Under the pieces are notes generated by a model. That model saw only the letters and a program-made list of their open reading frames with translations, had not been told where the DNA came from and made no database searches. The position numbers and the translations under genes are program-made. A DNA stretch of 64,000 nucleotides from DASSUW01 sp963844405 (lineage in GTDB: Bacteria; Actinomycetota; Thermoleophilia; Solirubrobacterales; Solirubrobacteraceae), in assembly GCA_963844405.1 (NCBI GenBank), contig CAWJNZ010000007.1, positions 1,240,001-1,304,000 of the forward strand, given 5' to 3'. Every line of letters starts with the position of its first letter. The first letter of the stretch is position 1. Shown here piece after piece: positions 50,924 through 59,931 of the stretch.

Positions 50924-51529
50924 TCAGTCGAAGCCGCCGTAGGGCCGGTAGTCGCGGTTCGGGCTCTCGTCGGTGTCGCGCGTCACGCCCGGCGGGCTCT
51001 GGTCGGTGCTCACGAAGAGGCAGAAGAAGCGGTCGGCCTCGTCGCGCGGGACGCAGGCGCGGTAGTAGTCCGGCTCGAGCCGGATCGCGTCGATCGTGGC
51101 GAGGGCGTCGCGGTGCTCGGGCGCCTGCTCGACCACGTAGGCATGCATGGCCGCGGCCACCGCGTGCTCGCGCGCCTCCTCCGCGCGCACGTCCGACCGG
51201 TGCACGACCCCGGCGGTCAGCAGCCCCGCCGTGAGCGCGACGACGAGCGAGGCGCCGGCGTAGTTGGACGCCACGAGGCGCGGAAGCTCGGGCCGCCGGC
51301 GCCGCAGCCAGAGGCCGAGCGGCGGCGCCAGGATCACGATCGCGAGCAGGTTCGCGGAGCCGGCCAGCAGCACGCCCGGGAACACGTTGTCAGGCGCCCC
51401 GAAGTACGGCGGGAGCACGACCAGGAGCACCCCGTCGAGCAGCGTGAGCGCGATGAAGGCGGGCCACTGCCACGCGCCCCGGAGGCGCCACCGCAGCCGC
51501 CGGTGCCACACCCGCTCCACACCCTCCAT
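50924..51529 (-). CDS. four-helix membrane protein, unknown
   Basis: 201 residues with hydrophobic segments WPAFIALTLLDGVLLVVLPP, FPGVLLAGSANLLAIVILAP and ASNYAGASLVVALTAGLLTA, and a soluble C-terminal region (EHRDALATIDAIRLEPDYYR). ATG 51529 lies 6 nt after a TACGCT box. Divergent from the second E1 operon. Confidence 0.7.
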   Translation of the reverse strand: MEGVERVWHRRLRWRLRGAWQWPAFIALTLLDGVLLVVLPPYFGAPDNVFPGVLLAGSANLLAIVILAPPLGLWLRRRRPELPRLVASNYAGASLVVALTAGLLTAGVVHRSDVRAEEAREHAVAAAMHAYVVEQAPEHRDALATIDAIRLEPDYYRACVPRDEADRFFCLFVSTDQSPPGVTRDTDESPNRDYRPYGGFD

Positions 51530-51535
51530 GACCGC

Positions 51536-51559
51536 AGCGTACCCCTCTGACGGTACGCT
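51536..51559. promoter_or_regulatory. back-to-back -10 boxes forming an inverted repeat
   Basis: AGCGTACC (51536-51543), 8 bp, GGTACGCT (51552-51559). Each arm contains TACGCT pointing outwards: 6 nt before ATG 51529 on the minus strand, and 6 nt before GTG 51566 on the plus strand. This looks like a symmetrical divergent promoter or operator. Confidence 0.5.
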
Positions 51560-51667
51560 CTTGCCGTGTTCCCGCCGCCTGCGACCGGTGATCCCGGCCG
51601 GCGGCGCCAAGGGCGCAGGACCGGCGATCCCGGCAACGTGCCGACGAGGAAAGGTGATGCACGCCAG

Positions 51668-52738
51668 ATGGCGACCGAAACGGCTCAGCAGGCTGTACCC
51701 CCCGACGTATCGGAGCACCTGACCACCGAGGATCGGGTCGGGCTCCTGCGCGCGATGCTCATGATGCGCGGGATCGAGGCGCGGGCGATGATGCTCTACC
51801 GCCAGGGCAAGGTGCCCGGCTCCTTCTACGACGGCTTCGGCCAGGAGGCCGTCTCGGCCGGTCCGACGTGGGCGATGGGCGCACGCGACCGTCTCTGCAT
51901 CCTCCACCGCGACCTCGCCGCCCACGTGATCCGCGGCGTGCCGCTCGTGCGGATCTTCGGCCAGTACATGGGCCGCGAAGGCGGCGTCACGCGCGGGCGC
52001 GAGGGCAACGTGCACTTCGGCGACCGGACGGTCGGCTGCGTCGGCATGGTCTCGATGCTGCCCGACATGATGCTCGTGGCGACCGGCATGGCGATGGCCT
52101 TCAAGATGCGCGGCGAGCAGCGCGTGGCGATGACCTGGTTCGGCGACGGCTCGACCTCGCGCGGCGACTTCCACGAGGCCATGAACTGGGCCGGCGTGCA
52201 GCGCCTGCCCGTGATCTTCATCCTCGAGAACAACCAGTACGCGTACTCGACGCCGACCGACCAGCAGTTCGCCGTCAACCCGGTCGAGCGCGCGGCGGCC
52301 TACGGCTTCCCGGGCGAGTCGGTCGACGGCAACGACCCGGAGGCGATGTTCGAGGCCACCCGCAAGGCGCGCGAGCGCGCGCTGGCCGGCGAGGGCCCGA
52401 CGCTGATCGAGGCGGTGACCATGCGCATGCACGGCCACGCCGCGCACGACGACATGAAGTACGTGCCGAAGGAGCAGGTCGAGGAGTGGCGCGCCAAGGA
52501 CCCGATCGACCGCCAGGTGCGGCGCGTCGAGGCGCTCGGGGTCGACGTGCAGGCGCTGCGCGACGAGGTCAAGGCCGAGATCGAGGCCGCCGTCGAGGAG
52601 GCGCTGAAGATGCCGATGCCGGACCCGGACACGGCGACCGATCAGCTCTTCGCGGACGAGCCGGCGTTGCTCGAGGACGGCCAGGCACCCTGGTCCGGAT
52701 TCGATTCCCACCCGCCCACCCCCGAACCACCGGGTTGA
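51668..52738 (+). CDS. 2-oxoacid dehydrogenase E1 alpha, second set
   Basis: 356-residue TPP-dependent subunit, similar to branched-chain 2-oxoacid or pyruvate E1 alpha. MLMMRGIEARAMMLYRQGKV, FYDGFGQEAVSAGPTWAMGA, TPP motif WFGDGSTSRGDFHEAMNWAG with LENNQYAYSTP, and MHGHAAHDDMKYVPKEQVEE. ATG 51668 fits homologues; GTG 51566, 6 nt after a -10 box, would add 34 basic residues and may be the true translation start of a leaderless mRNA. First gene of an E1-E1-E2 operon. Confidence 0.9.
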   Translation: MATETAQQAVPPDVSEHLTTEDRVGLLRAMLMMRGIEARAMMLYRQGKVPGSFYDGFGQEAVSAGPTWAMGARDRLCILHRDLAAHVIRGVPLVRIFGQYMGREGGVTRGREGNVHFGDRTVGCVGMVSMLPDMMLVATGMAMAFKMRGEQRVAMTWFGDGSTSRGDFHEAMNWAGVQRLPVIFILENNQYAYSTPTDQQFAVNPVERAAAYGFPGESVDGNDPEAMFEATRKARERALAGEGPTLIEAVTMRMHGHAAHDDMKYVPKEQVEEWRAKDPIDRQVRRVEALGVDVQALRDEVKAEIEAAVEEALKMPMPDPDTATDQLFADEPALLEDGQAPWSGFDSHPPTPEPPG

Positions 52739-52740
52739 CG

Positions 52741-53706
52741 ATGCCGACCATGACCTACCTGCAGGCGATCTCGGACGCCATGCGCCAGGAGATGCGGGAC
52801 GACGAGCGCGTGTTCCTGATGGGCGAGGACATCGGCACCTTCGGCGGCGCCTTCAAGGTGACCGACGGCTTCATCGACGAGTTCGGCCCGATGCGCGTGA
52901 TGGACACGCCGCTGGCCGAGTCGGGCATCGTCGGCACCGCGATCGGCGCCGCCGTCGAGGGCATGCGGCCGATCGCCGAGATGCAGTTCTCCGACTTCAT
53001 CTCGTGCGGCTTCGACCAGCTCGTCAACGTGGCGGGGAAGATGTACTACCGCCAGGGGCTGTCGGTGAACATCACCGTCCGGCTGCCCTCGGGCGGCGGC
53101 TTCTCCGGCGGGCCGTTCCACTCGCAGAACCCCGAGGCGTGGTTCATGCACTCGCCGGGGCTGAAGGTCGTCGCGCCGTCGACGGCCGAGGACGCCAAGG
53201 GCCTGCTGATCAAGGCCGTGCGCGACCCCAACCCGGTCGTCTACATGGAGCACAAGCACCTCTACCGGCGCGTGAAGGGCGAGGTGCCCGAGGGGACGTA
53301 CGAGACGCCGTTCGCCGCGCGCGTGGCGCGCGAGGGGACCGACCTCGTCGTCATCACCTACGGCGCCATGGTCCACACCGCCCTCGAGGCGACCGACGAC
53401 CTCGACGGCGCCTCGGTCGAGGTGCTGGACCTGAGGTCGCTGGTGCCGCTGGACGAGGAGGCGATCCTCGCCTCGGTGCGCAAGTGCTCGAAGGTGGTCA
53501 TCGTCGACGAGGCCAACCAGATGTGCGCGGCGGGCGCGCAGGTGGCGGCGCTGATCGCCGAGAAGGGCTGGGAGGACCTCGACGGCCCGGTCGTGCGCGT
53601 CGCGACGCCCGACGTGCCGATCCCGTTCTCGCCCACCTTGGAGCAGGCCGTCCTGCCCCAGGTCGACGACGTGAGGGAGGCCTGCCGTGAGCTCCTCGAG
53701 TACTGA
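52741..53706 (+). CDS. 2-oxoacid dehydrogenase E1 beta, second set
   Basis: 321-residue partner subunit. TYLQAISDAMRQEMRDDERV, FLMGEDIGTFGGAFKVTDGF, MQFSDFISCGFDQLVNVAGK and SGGGFSGGPFHSQNPEAWFM, characteristic of branched-chain-type E1 beta. It starts 2 bp after E1 alpha and overlaps E2 by 20 bp. Confidence 0.93.
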   Translation: MPTMTYLQAISDAMRQEMRDDERVFLMGEDIGTFGGAFKVTDGFIDEFGPMRVMDTPLAESGIVGTAIGAAVEGMRPIAEMQFSDFISCGFDQLVNVAGKMYYRQGLSVNITVRLPSGGGFSGGPFHSQNPEAWFMHSPGLKVVAPSTAEDAKGLLIKAVRDPNPVVYMEHKHLYRRVKGEVPEGTYETPFAARVAREGTDLVVITYGAMVHTALEATDDLDGASVEVLDLRSLVPLDEEAILASVRKCSKVVIVDEANQMCAAGAQVAALIAEKGWEDLDGPVVRVATPDVPIPFSPTLEQAVLPQVDDVREACRELLEY

Positions 53707-55074
53707 GACGCTCGTCGATGTGACGATGCCCCAGATGGGGGTGTCGGTGGCCGAGGGCACGGTCGTCGAGTGGAAGAAGCAGCCCGGCGACTGGGTGCAG
53801 GCCGACGAGATCATCGCCTCGATCTCGACCGACAAGATCGACACCGACGTCGAGGCGCCGGCCACGGGGCGGGTGCAGGAGCTGCTGGTCGACGTCGGGA
53901 CCACCGTCGAGGTGGGGACCGTGCTGGCGCGGATCGCCACCGACGCGAAGCCGGGCGAGCCGCACCGCAGCGAGTCCGACTCCGCGGCGTCGTCGTCATC
54001 GGAGGGCACCAGCGAGGCCGCGGCGGCGCTCGATTCGCCGGGCGACGCCGGCGAGCTGCAGGGCGACACCTCGGAGGAGCACGCGGGCACGGCCCAGCAG
54101 GGCTCGACGGCCGCGCGCCGCTCCGGCCCGCGGCGCTACTCGCCGGTCGTGATGCGGATCGCGTCCGAGCACGGCGTCGACCTCGACCAGGTCGAGGGCA
54201 CGGGCCGCGGCGGGCGGGTGCGCAAGCAGGACGTGCTGGCCTTCATCGAGGACGGCGGGCCGGCCGAGGCGCCGATGCACATCGAGAGCCCGTACCGGCC
54301 CGACGAGCCGTCGCCCGCCAAGAGCCGCAAGCCGCGCTTCGAGGCGCCGGCGCCCGAGCCGGCCGCCGCCGCGCCCGAGCCGGCAGGGCGCCGGCGCCGT
54401 CGGGCGGGACGAGCGCGCCGCTGTCGCGCATGCGCCAGTCGATCGGCGCGCACATGCTGCACTCGCTGCAGACGGCCGCCACCTGCACGACCGTGGTCGA
54501 GGCCGACCTCGTGCGGATCGAGGCGGCCCGCAAGCAGAGCGGCTTCACGTACCTGCCGTACATCGCCCGCGCCACGATCGAGACGCTGCGCGACTTCCCG
54601 CAGCTCAACGCCACGCTCGACGGCGAGACGCTGACGACCTACGACGGCGTGCACCTCGGGATCGCGGTGTCGCTCGGCGAGGGAGGGCTGATCGTGCCGG
54701 TCATCCGCGACGCGCAGGAGCTGTCGGTCGAGGGACTGGCGAAGCGGATCAAGGACCTGGCGCGGCGGGCGCGGGAGAACGCGCTCACGCCCGACGAGGT
54801 CCGCGGCGGCTCGTTCACGATCACCAACCCCGGCGGCTACGGGTCGATCATCGCCACGCCCGTGATCAACCAGCCGCAGGTGGCGATCCTCGACACCGAG
54901 GCCGTGGTCAAGCGGCCGGTCGTGGTCACCGACGAGCTCGGCAACGACTCGATCGCCATCCGCCCCATGACCTACCTCTGCATGTCGTGGGACCACCGGG
55001 CGCTCGACGGCGCGGTCGCCGCGCAGTTCCTGAGCGGATTGCGAAAGAAGCTGGAGAACTGGCCGACTACGTAG
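53687..55074 (+). CDS. dihydrolipoamide acyltransferase (E2), second set, frameshifted
   Basis: Lipoyl domain (1-~85) with Lys50 in SISTDKIDTD, acidic linker, E3-binding domain (~145-185, YSPVVMRIASEHGVDLDQVE) and catalytic domain with SRMRQSIGAHMLHSLQTAAT, FTITNPGGYGSIIATPVINQ and LCMSWDHRALDGAVAAQFLS. The frame changes at 54386-54388: one G appears to be missing from a G-run in the Pro/Ala linker, after which the frame one base behind carries the whole catalytic domain. A sequencing indel is likely because the rest is well conserved; otherwise the product would be truncated before catalysis. Confidence 0.85.
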
Positions 55075-55092
55075 GACAGGTCTGACGGACAC

Positions 55093-55126
55093 CCGCCCCG
55101 GGTCGCGGTCGAGCGGCCCGGGGCGG
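55093..55126. terminator. strong hairpin between E2 and lipB
   Basis: CCGCCCCGGG (55093-55102) and CCCGGGGCGG (55117-55126) make a perfect 10-bp stem with a 14-nt loop just after the E2 stop. No T-run. Confidence 0.6.
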
Positions 55127-55136
55127 GGCGGACCCT

Positions 55137-55142
55137 TACCAT
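55137..55142 (+). promoter_or_regulatory. TANNNT box (TACCAT) before lipB
   Basis: TACCAT ends 6 nt before the lipB ATG at 55149, directly after the terminator hairpin. No ribosome-binding site is present. Confidence 0.5.
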
Positions 55143-55148
55143 CAGACC

Positions 55149-55811
55149 ATGGAGTTGTGGACCTGCCACCTGGGCGTGGTCGAGTACCGCGAGGCGGTCG
55201 AGATCCAGGAGCGCCTGCGCGAGCGGGTCCAGGCGGGAGAGCTGCCCGACCTGCTGCTCCTGCTCCAGCACCCGCCCGTCTACACGCTCGGCCGCCGCTC
55301 GGAGCCCGGCGAGCTGCCCGTCAGCGGCGACATCCCGGTGGTCGAGACCGAGCGCGGCGGGAAGCTCACCTACCACGGCCCGGGCCAGCTGGTCGGCTAT
55401 CCGATCATGCACGTCCCGAACGTGCGCGAGTTCGTGCAGACGATGGAGCGCGCGCTCGTGACCGCGATCGGCGACGCCGGCGTTGGCGCGGGAACGCGCG
55501 ACGGCCGCGAGCTCACCGGCGTCTGGGTCGAGGACCGCAAGATCGCCTCGATCGGCATCCACGTCTCGCGCCGCGTCTCCATGCACGGCTTCGCGGTCAA
55601 CGTCGACAACGACCTGGCGCCGTTCGGCAACGTCATCGCCTGCGGGCTCCCGGGCGTCCGCATGACGTCCCTGCGCGAGGAGGGCTCGCCGGAGACGATC
55701 GACTGCTTCCGCAAGCGAGCCGCCCACGCCTTCGCCCGCGAGCTCGGCCGCCGCCAGCGGATCGTCACGCCGCGCCGTCTCGGCACGACGGAGGTCGTCG
55801 GCGCCGCATGA
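55149..55811 (+). CDS. lipB: octanoyltransferase LipB
   Basis: 220-residue enzyme loading octanoate onto lipoyl domains. ERGGKLTYHGPGQLVGYPI, catalytic Lys in EDRKIASIGIHVSRRVSMHG and catalytic Cys (~165) in IACGLPGVRM. It follows two E2 genes and precedes lipA, giving local supply of the lipoyl cofactor. Its stop overlaps the next ATG. Confidence 0.96.
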   Translation: MELWTCHLGVVEYREAVEIQERLRERVQAGELPDLLLLLQHPPVYTLGRRSEPGELPVSGDIPVVETERGGKLTYHGPGQLVGYPIMHVPNVREFVQTMERALVTAIGDAGVGAGTRDGRELTGVWVEDRKIASIGIHVSRRVSMHGFAVNVDNDLAPFGNVIACGLPGVRMTSLREEGSPETIDCFRKRAAHAFARELGRRQRIVTPRRLGTTEVVGAA

Positions 55812-56635
55812 GGTTCGGGCTGATGACGTTCCCGACGGACTTCTCGATCGCGCCGGCGGAGCTGGGGCGGGCGGCGGAGGACGCCGGGTTCGAGACGCTG
55901 CTGTTCGCCGAGCACACGCACATCCCCGTCAGCCGCGACACGCCGAACCCGCGCGGCGGCGAGCTGCCGGAGAAGTACTGGCACACGCACGACCCGTTCG
56001 TGGCGCTGGCCACCGTCGCGCAGGCGACGACCACGCTGCGGTTCGGGACCGGCATCTGCCTGGTCATCGAGCGCGACCCGATCGTGACCGCCAAGGAGGT
56101 CGCGTCGCTCGACGTCCTGTCCGGCGGCCGGCTCGACTTCGGCGTCGGCGGCGGCTGGAACCGCGAGGAGATGCTCAACCACGGCACCGACCCCAAGCGG
56201 CGCTTCGCGATCATGCGCGAGCGCGTGCTCGCCATGAAGGAGATCTGGACGCAGGACGAGGCGGAGTTCCACGGCGAGCACGTCGACTTCGACCCGCTCT
56301 GGTCGTGGCCGAAGCCGGTCCAGAAGCCGCACCCGCCGATCCTCATGGGCGGCCTCGGCCCGAAGGTGCTCGATCGCGTGCTCGAGTACGCCGACGAGTG
56401 GACGCCGAACCGCGCCGAGCCCGAGGAGCTCGCTCCCCGCATCGCCGAGCTGCGCGAGCGGGCCGGCCGCCACGTGCCGGTCAGCTACTACGCCGCGCCG
56501 CCCGAGGACGCCTTCATCGAGCGCCTGGCCGCGGCGGGCGTCGACCGCGCGCTGCTCGACGTCCCCTCCGAGGGCGCCGACACGGTGCTCCCGCTGGTGG
56601 AGCGCTATGCCCAGCTTGCCGCCCGCCATCGCTGA
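55808..56635 (+). CDS. LLM-class F420-dependent oxidoreductase
   Basis: 275-residue luciferase-like TIM barrel: EDAGFETLLFAEHTHIPVSR, LRFGTGICLVIERDPIVTAK, LDVLSGGRLDFGVGGGWNRE and HPPILMGGLGPKVLDRVLEY. The F420 rather than FMN assignment rests on family resemblance. ATG 55808 overlaps lipB (ATGA) and its end overlaps the next gene by 29 bp. Confidence 0.88.
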   Translation: MRFGLMTFPTDFSIAPAELGRAAEDAGFETLLFAEHTHIPVSRDTPNPRGGELPEKYWHTHDPFVALATVAQATTTLRFGTGICLVIERDPIVTAKEVASLDVLSGGRLDFGVGGGWNREEMLNHGTDPKRRFAIMRERVLAMKEIWTQDEAEFHGEHVDFDPLWSWPKPVQKPHPPILMGGLGPKVLDRVLEYADEWTPNRAEPEELAPRIAELRERAGRHVPVSYYAAPPEDAFIERLAAAGVDRALLDVPSEGADTVLPLVERYAQLAARHR

Positions 56636-57020
56636 GGAGCGGTTCGCGCTCGCGCGAATAGGACGGCTCGCCACCGTCACGGCCACAGGACGTCCGCACC
56701 TCGTCCCCGTCTGCTTCGCGCTGCACCTCGGCCGCGTCGTGACCGCCGTCGACGGCAAGCCGAAGCAGACGCGGGAGCTCGCGCGGCTGGCGAACGTGCA
56801 GGCGACGGGCCGCGCCAGCCTGCTCGTCGACCACTACGAGGAGGACTGGTCGGAGTTGTGGTGGGTGCGCGTCGACGGCGTGGCCGCGGTGATCAAGTCC
56901 GAACCGGCGGTCGACGCCCTGGCCGAGAAGTACGCCCAGTACCGGGCCGACCGGCCCGCCGGCCCGGTGATCGCCATCACGCCGGAGCGGTGGCGCTCCT
57001 GGATACCCTCTCAGGCGTGA
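56607..57020 (+). CDS. PPOX-class F420-dependent oxidoreductase
   Basis: 137-residue split beta-barrel flavin/deazaflavin protein: EERFALARIGRLATVTATGR, PHLVPVCFALHLGRVVTAVD, ASLLVDHYEEDWSELWWVRV and PVIAITPERWRSW. The pattern fits the small TIGR03668-type F420 enzymes. It overlaps both neighbours, so it belongs to the lipB-lipA operon. Confidence 0.85.
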   Translation: MPSLPPAIAEERFALARIGRLATVTATGRPHLVPVCFALHLGRVVTAVDGKPKQTRELARLANVQATGRASLLVDHYEEDWSELWWVRVDGVAAVIKSEPAVDALAEKYAQYRADRPAGPVIAITPERWRSWIPSQA

Positions 57021-58009
57021 GCACCCGCTCTCGAGCCAACCCGGGCGGCATGGACGTGCTGAAGGTGCTCGGGCCGGAGACGCTCCCCTTCCGGAGCCGC
57101 AAGCCGCGCTGGTTCAAGGTCCCCGCGCCCGGCGGCGAGCGCTACCGCGAGCTCGACCGCATGATCCGCGACGAGGGCCTCCACACGGTCTGCCAGGAGG
57201 CCGCCTGCCCGAACGTCGGCGACTGCTGGGAGCGCGGCACGGCGACCTTCATGATGCTGGGCGACACCTGCACGCGCCGCTGCGGCTTCTGCAACGTCAA
57301 GACCGGCAAGCCGACCTTCAACGACCCGCTCGAGCCGCTGCGCGTCGCGCGCTCGGTGGCGAAGATGGGCCTCCGGCACGCGGTGGTGACGAGCGTCGAC
57401 CGCGACGACCTGCCCGACTACGGGGCCCAGGCCTGGGTCGGCGTGATCCGCTCGATCCGCATGCAGGCGCCGTGGTGCAAGATCGAGTGCCTGACGCCCG
57501 ACTTCCGCGGCGAGGAGATGCCGCTGGCCAAGGTGATCGCCGAGCGGCCGGACGTCTTCAACCACAACGTCGAGGTCGCGCCGCGGCTCTACCCGGTGGC
57601 CCGCCGCGGCTCGCGCTGGGAGCGCTCGCTGCGCGTCCTCCGGAACGCGCTGGAGATGGGCGAGGGCGAGGTGACCACGAAGTCGGGCCTGATGGTCGGG
57701 CTCGGCGAGACGCACGAGGAGATGGTGGACGCGTTCGGGCAGCTGCGCGAGCAGGGCGTCCAGGTGCTCACGGTCGGCCAGTACCTGCGGCCGACCGAGC
57801 GCCACCTGCCGGTCGTGCGCTACTGGGAGCCCGAGGAGTTCGCCGCGCTCGAGGCGGCCGCGTACGCGCTGGGCTTCGAGCACGTCGCCGCCGGCCCGCT
57901 CGTCCGCTCGTCGTACCACGCCGACGAGCACGTCAAGCAAGAGCTGCCCGGCCTCGGACCCGTCGCCGACACCACCCCATCGACGGCCCGGATGGCCGGC
58001 GTCCGGTAA
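57017..58009 (+). CDS. lipA: lipoyl synthase LipA
   Basis: 330-residue radical-SAM enzyme inserting sulfur into octanoyl groups. Auxiliary cluster Cys in CQEAACPNVGDCW, radical-SAM CTRRCGFCNVKTG, and the C-terminal RSSYHADEH whose Ser ligates the auxiliary cluster. GTG 57017 overlaps the previous stop (GTGA). Confidence 0.97.
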   Translation: MSTRSRANPGGMDVLKVLGPETLPFRSRKPRWFKVPAPGGERYRELDRMIRDEGLHTVCQEAACPNVGDCWERGTATFMMLGDTCTRRCGFCNVKTGKPTFNDPLEPLRVARSVAKMGLRHAVVTSVDRDDLPDYGAQAWVGVIRSIRMQAPWCKIECLTPDFRGEEMPLAKVIAERPDVFNHNVEVAPRLYPVARRGSRWERSLRVLRNALEMGEGEVTTKSGLMVGLGETHEEMVDAFGQLREQGVQVLTVGQYLRPTERHLPVVRYWEPEEFAALEAAAYALGFEHVAAGPLVRSSYHADEHVKQELPGLGPVADTTPSTARMAGVR

Positions 58010-58011
58010 GG

Positions 58012-58032
58012 GGGCCGGCCGGACGCCGGCCC
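58012..58032 (+). terminator. hairpin between lipA and the rhomboid gene
   Basis: GGGCCGGC-CGGAC-GCCGGCCC, a perfect 8-bp stem 3 nt after the lipA stop and 7 nt before the rhomboid ATG. It may stop lipA transcription or hide rhomboid translation initiation. Confidence 0.5.
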
Positions 58033-58039
58033 GGGCAAC

Positions 58040-58765
58040 ATGTTTCCCCTTCGGGACAACATCCCGACCGAGCACTTCCCGGTCGTCACCGTCGCGCTGA
58101 TCCTCGCGAACGTCTTCATCTACTTCTTCCTTCAGGACGGGTTCCTCGGGCTCCCGAGCGGCGGCCTGGGCGGGGACTGGCCGATCTCGGACTACGCCGC
58201 CATCCCGTGCGAGTTCACCAACCAGTGCACGGCCACCGGCGACGTGCCGACGCTGCTCACCGCCTTCACGAGCATGTTCATGCACGGCAGCATCCTCCAC
58301 CTGGGCGGGAACATGCTCTTCCTGTGGATCTTCGGCAACAACGTCGAGGACTCCATGGGCCCGGTCAAGTTCCTCGTCTTCTACCTGCTCGGAGGCCTGG
58401 CGGCGGACGTGGCGCACATCGTCATGGACCTCGGCTCGAACGTCGCGACGCTCGGCGCGTCCGGCGCCGTCTCGGCCGTGCTCGGCAGCTACCTCCTGCT
58501 CTTCCCGCGCGCCCGCGTCGTGACCGTCATCTTCATCATCTTCTTCTTCACGATCCTCGAGCTGCCGGCGATCCTGTTCCTCGGCATCTGGATCCTCCAG
58601 CAGGCCCTGTTCGCGTACTTCGACCTGCTGCAGCCCTCCGGCCAGGGAGGCGGCGTCGCGTACTTCGCGCACATCGGCGGGTTCGTCTTCGGCCTCGCCG
58701 CCATCCGGCTGTTCGCCAGCGAGGAGCGGCGGCAGCGCCAGCTGGAGCGGGCGAGGATGCGGTGA
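58040..58765 (+). CDS. rhomboid-family intramembrane serine protease
   Basis: 241 residues, six to seven membrane segments. HGxxxHxxxNM motif in SMFMHGSILHLGGNMLFLWI, catalytic Ser in TLGASGAVSAVLGSYLLLFP and catalytic His in AYFAHIGGFVFGLAAIRLFA. Basic C-terminus. No ribosome-binding site precedes the ATG; a hairpin ends 7 nt upstream. Confidence 0.93.
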   Translation: MFPLRDNIPTEHFPVVTVALILANVFIYFFLQDGFLGLPSGGLGGDWPISDYAAIPCEFTNQCTATGDVPTLLTAFTSMFMHGSILHLGGNMLFLWIFGNNVEDSMGPVKFLVFYLLGGLAADVAHIVMDLGSNVATLGASGAVSAVLGSYLLLFPRARVVTVIFIIFFFTILELPAILFLGIWILQQALFAYFDLLQPSGQGGGVAYFAHIGGFVFGLAAIRLFASEERRQRQLERARMR

Positions 58766-58941
58766 GGTCGGCGATCACCGTCGGTGCGCTGCTGTTCTGC
58801 TGTCTCTTCGGGTTCCTGACCGTCTACGTGATGATCACGAGCGGCCCCGATCTGCTGACCGGCCTGTCCTTCATCATCCTTGCGCTGCTGGCCTTCGGGA
58901 TCCTCGGCGCGCTCACGGAGCCGCCCGACAAGAAACGCTGA
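58762..58941 (+). CDS. small two-helix membrane protein
   Basis: 59 residues with two membrane segments (ITVGALLFCCLFGFLTVYVM and GLSFIILALLAFGILGAL) and a charged end. GTG 58762 overlaps the rhomboid stop (GTGA), and the next gene starts right after its stop, so it is embedded in an operon. Function unknown. Confidence 0.75.
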   Translation: MRSAITVGALLFCCLFGFLTVYVMITSGPDLLTGLSFIILALLAFGILGALTEPPDKKR

Positions 58942-59931
58942 GTGCCGTACACGCTGCTGCAGGGAGGACAACGCCGTCGCCGCCGGCGAAGGAAGCCGGT
59001 TGCGGCGGTCGTGGCCCTCTCGGTGGCGGCGCTGCTACTCCTGGCGGGCCGGGCGGGCGACCCCGACCCGCCGCAGGGCGCCGCCGGGTCGCCAGCCCCC
59101 GGCCCGCTGCTCGACTCCGGGACCGCCCCGCTGGCCGGCGGCGGCACCGCGCCGTCGCCGCTCGCCGTGGCGCTCGACGACCCCCGCGACGCCATCACGC
59201 TGCGCTTCAAGCGCCCGCCGCGCTCGGGCCTCCTGTTCGACCTCGACAGCGGCCGCGTGCTGTGGCGCCAGCGCCCCGAGCGCGTGCTGCCGATCGCCTC
59301 GCTGACGAAGATGATGACCGCGCTGGTGGCGGTCGACCGGCTGCCCGAGCGCAGCCGCGTCCTCATCACGAAGGAGGCGCTCGCCTACACCGGGTCGGGC
59401 GTCGGGTTGTTCAAGAAGGGCCGGCGGATCGCGACCGGCACGATGCTGCACGGCCTGATGCTGCCGTCCGGCAACGACGCGGCGATCGCCATCGCCCAGC
59501 AGGCGGCCGGCTCCGTGCGCGCCTTCATAAGGCTGATGAACGCGCGGGCCCGCGCCATGGGCCTCGCCTGCACGCGCTTCTCGACGGTCAGCGGCATCCG
59601 CGACGCCGGCAACCACTCGTGCGCGCCCGACCTCGCGGCGCTCGCGCGCGCGGTGCTGCGCGAGCCGCGGCTGGCGCGGATCGTGCGCCGGCGCTCGGCC
59701 GTGCTCCCGTTCCCGGTCAAGGGCGGCAAGCTCTACCTCTACAACAACAACCCGCTCATCCGGGCCGGCTACCGCGGCACGACCGGGGTCAAGACCGGCT
59801 ACACGGAGGCGGCGGGCCGCTGCCTGGTGGCGAGCGTCCGGCGCCGTGGGCGCCGGCTCGGGGTCGTGCTGCTGGGCTCGCCCGACCCCGGACGGCAGGC
59901 GATGCGGCTGTTCGATCGCGCGCTCAACTGA
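58942..59931 (+). CDS. D-alanyl-D-alanine carboxypeptidase (PBP5-type)
   Basis: 329-residue envelope enzyme trimming peptidoglycan pentapeptides. Arg run then membrane anchor (~19-37, VAAVVALSVAALLLLAG), Pro/Gly linker, and peptidase S11 motifs: Ser120-x-x-Lys123 in IASLTKMM, SGN (~176) in LPSGNDAAIAIAQQ and KTG (~284) in TTGVKTGYTEAAG. GTG start follows the previous stop directly. It overlaps the convergent lyase gene by 8 bp. Confidence 0.95.
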   Translation: MPYTLLQGGQRRRRRRRKPVAAVVALSVAALLLLAGRAGDPDPPQGAAGSPAPGPLLDSGTAPLAGGGTAPSPLAVALDDPRDAITLRFKRPPRSGLLFDLDSGRVLWRQRPERVLPIASLTKMMTALVAVDRLPERSRVLITKEALAYTGSGVGLFKKGRRIATGTMLHGLMLPSGNDAAIAIAQQAAGSVRAFIRLMNARARAMGLACTRFSTVSGIRDAGNHSCAPDLAALARAVLREPRLARIVRRRSAVLPFPVKGGKLYLYNNNPLIRAGYRGTTGVKTGYTEAAGRCLVASVRRRGRRLGVVLLGSPDPGRQAMRLFDRALN

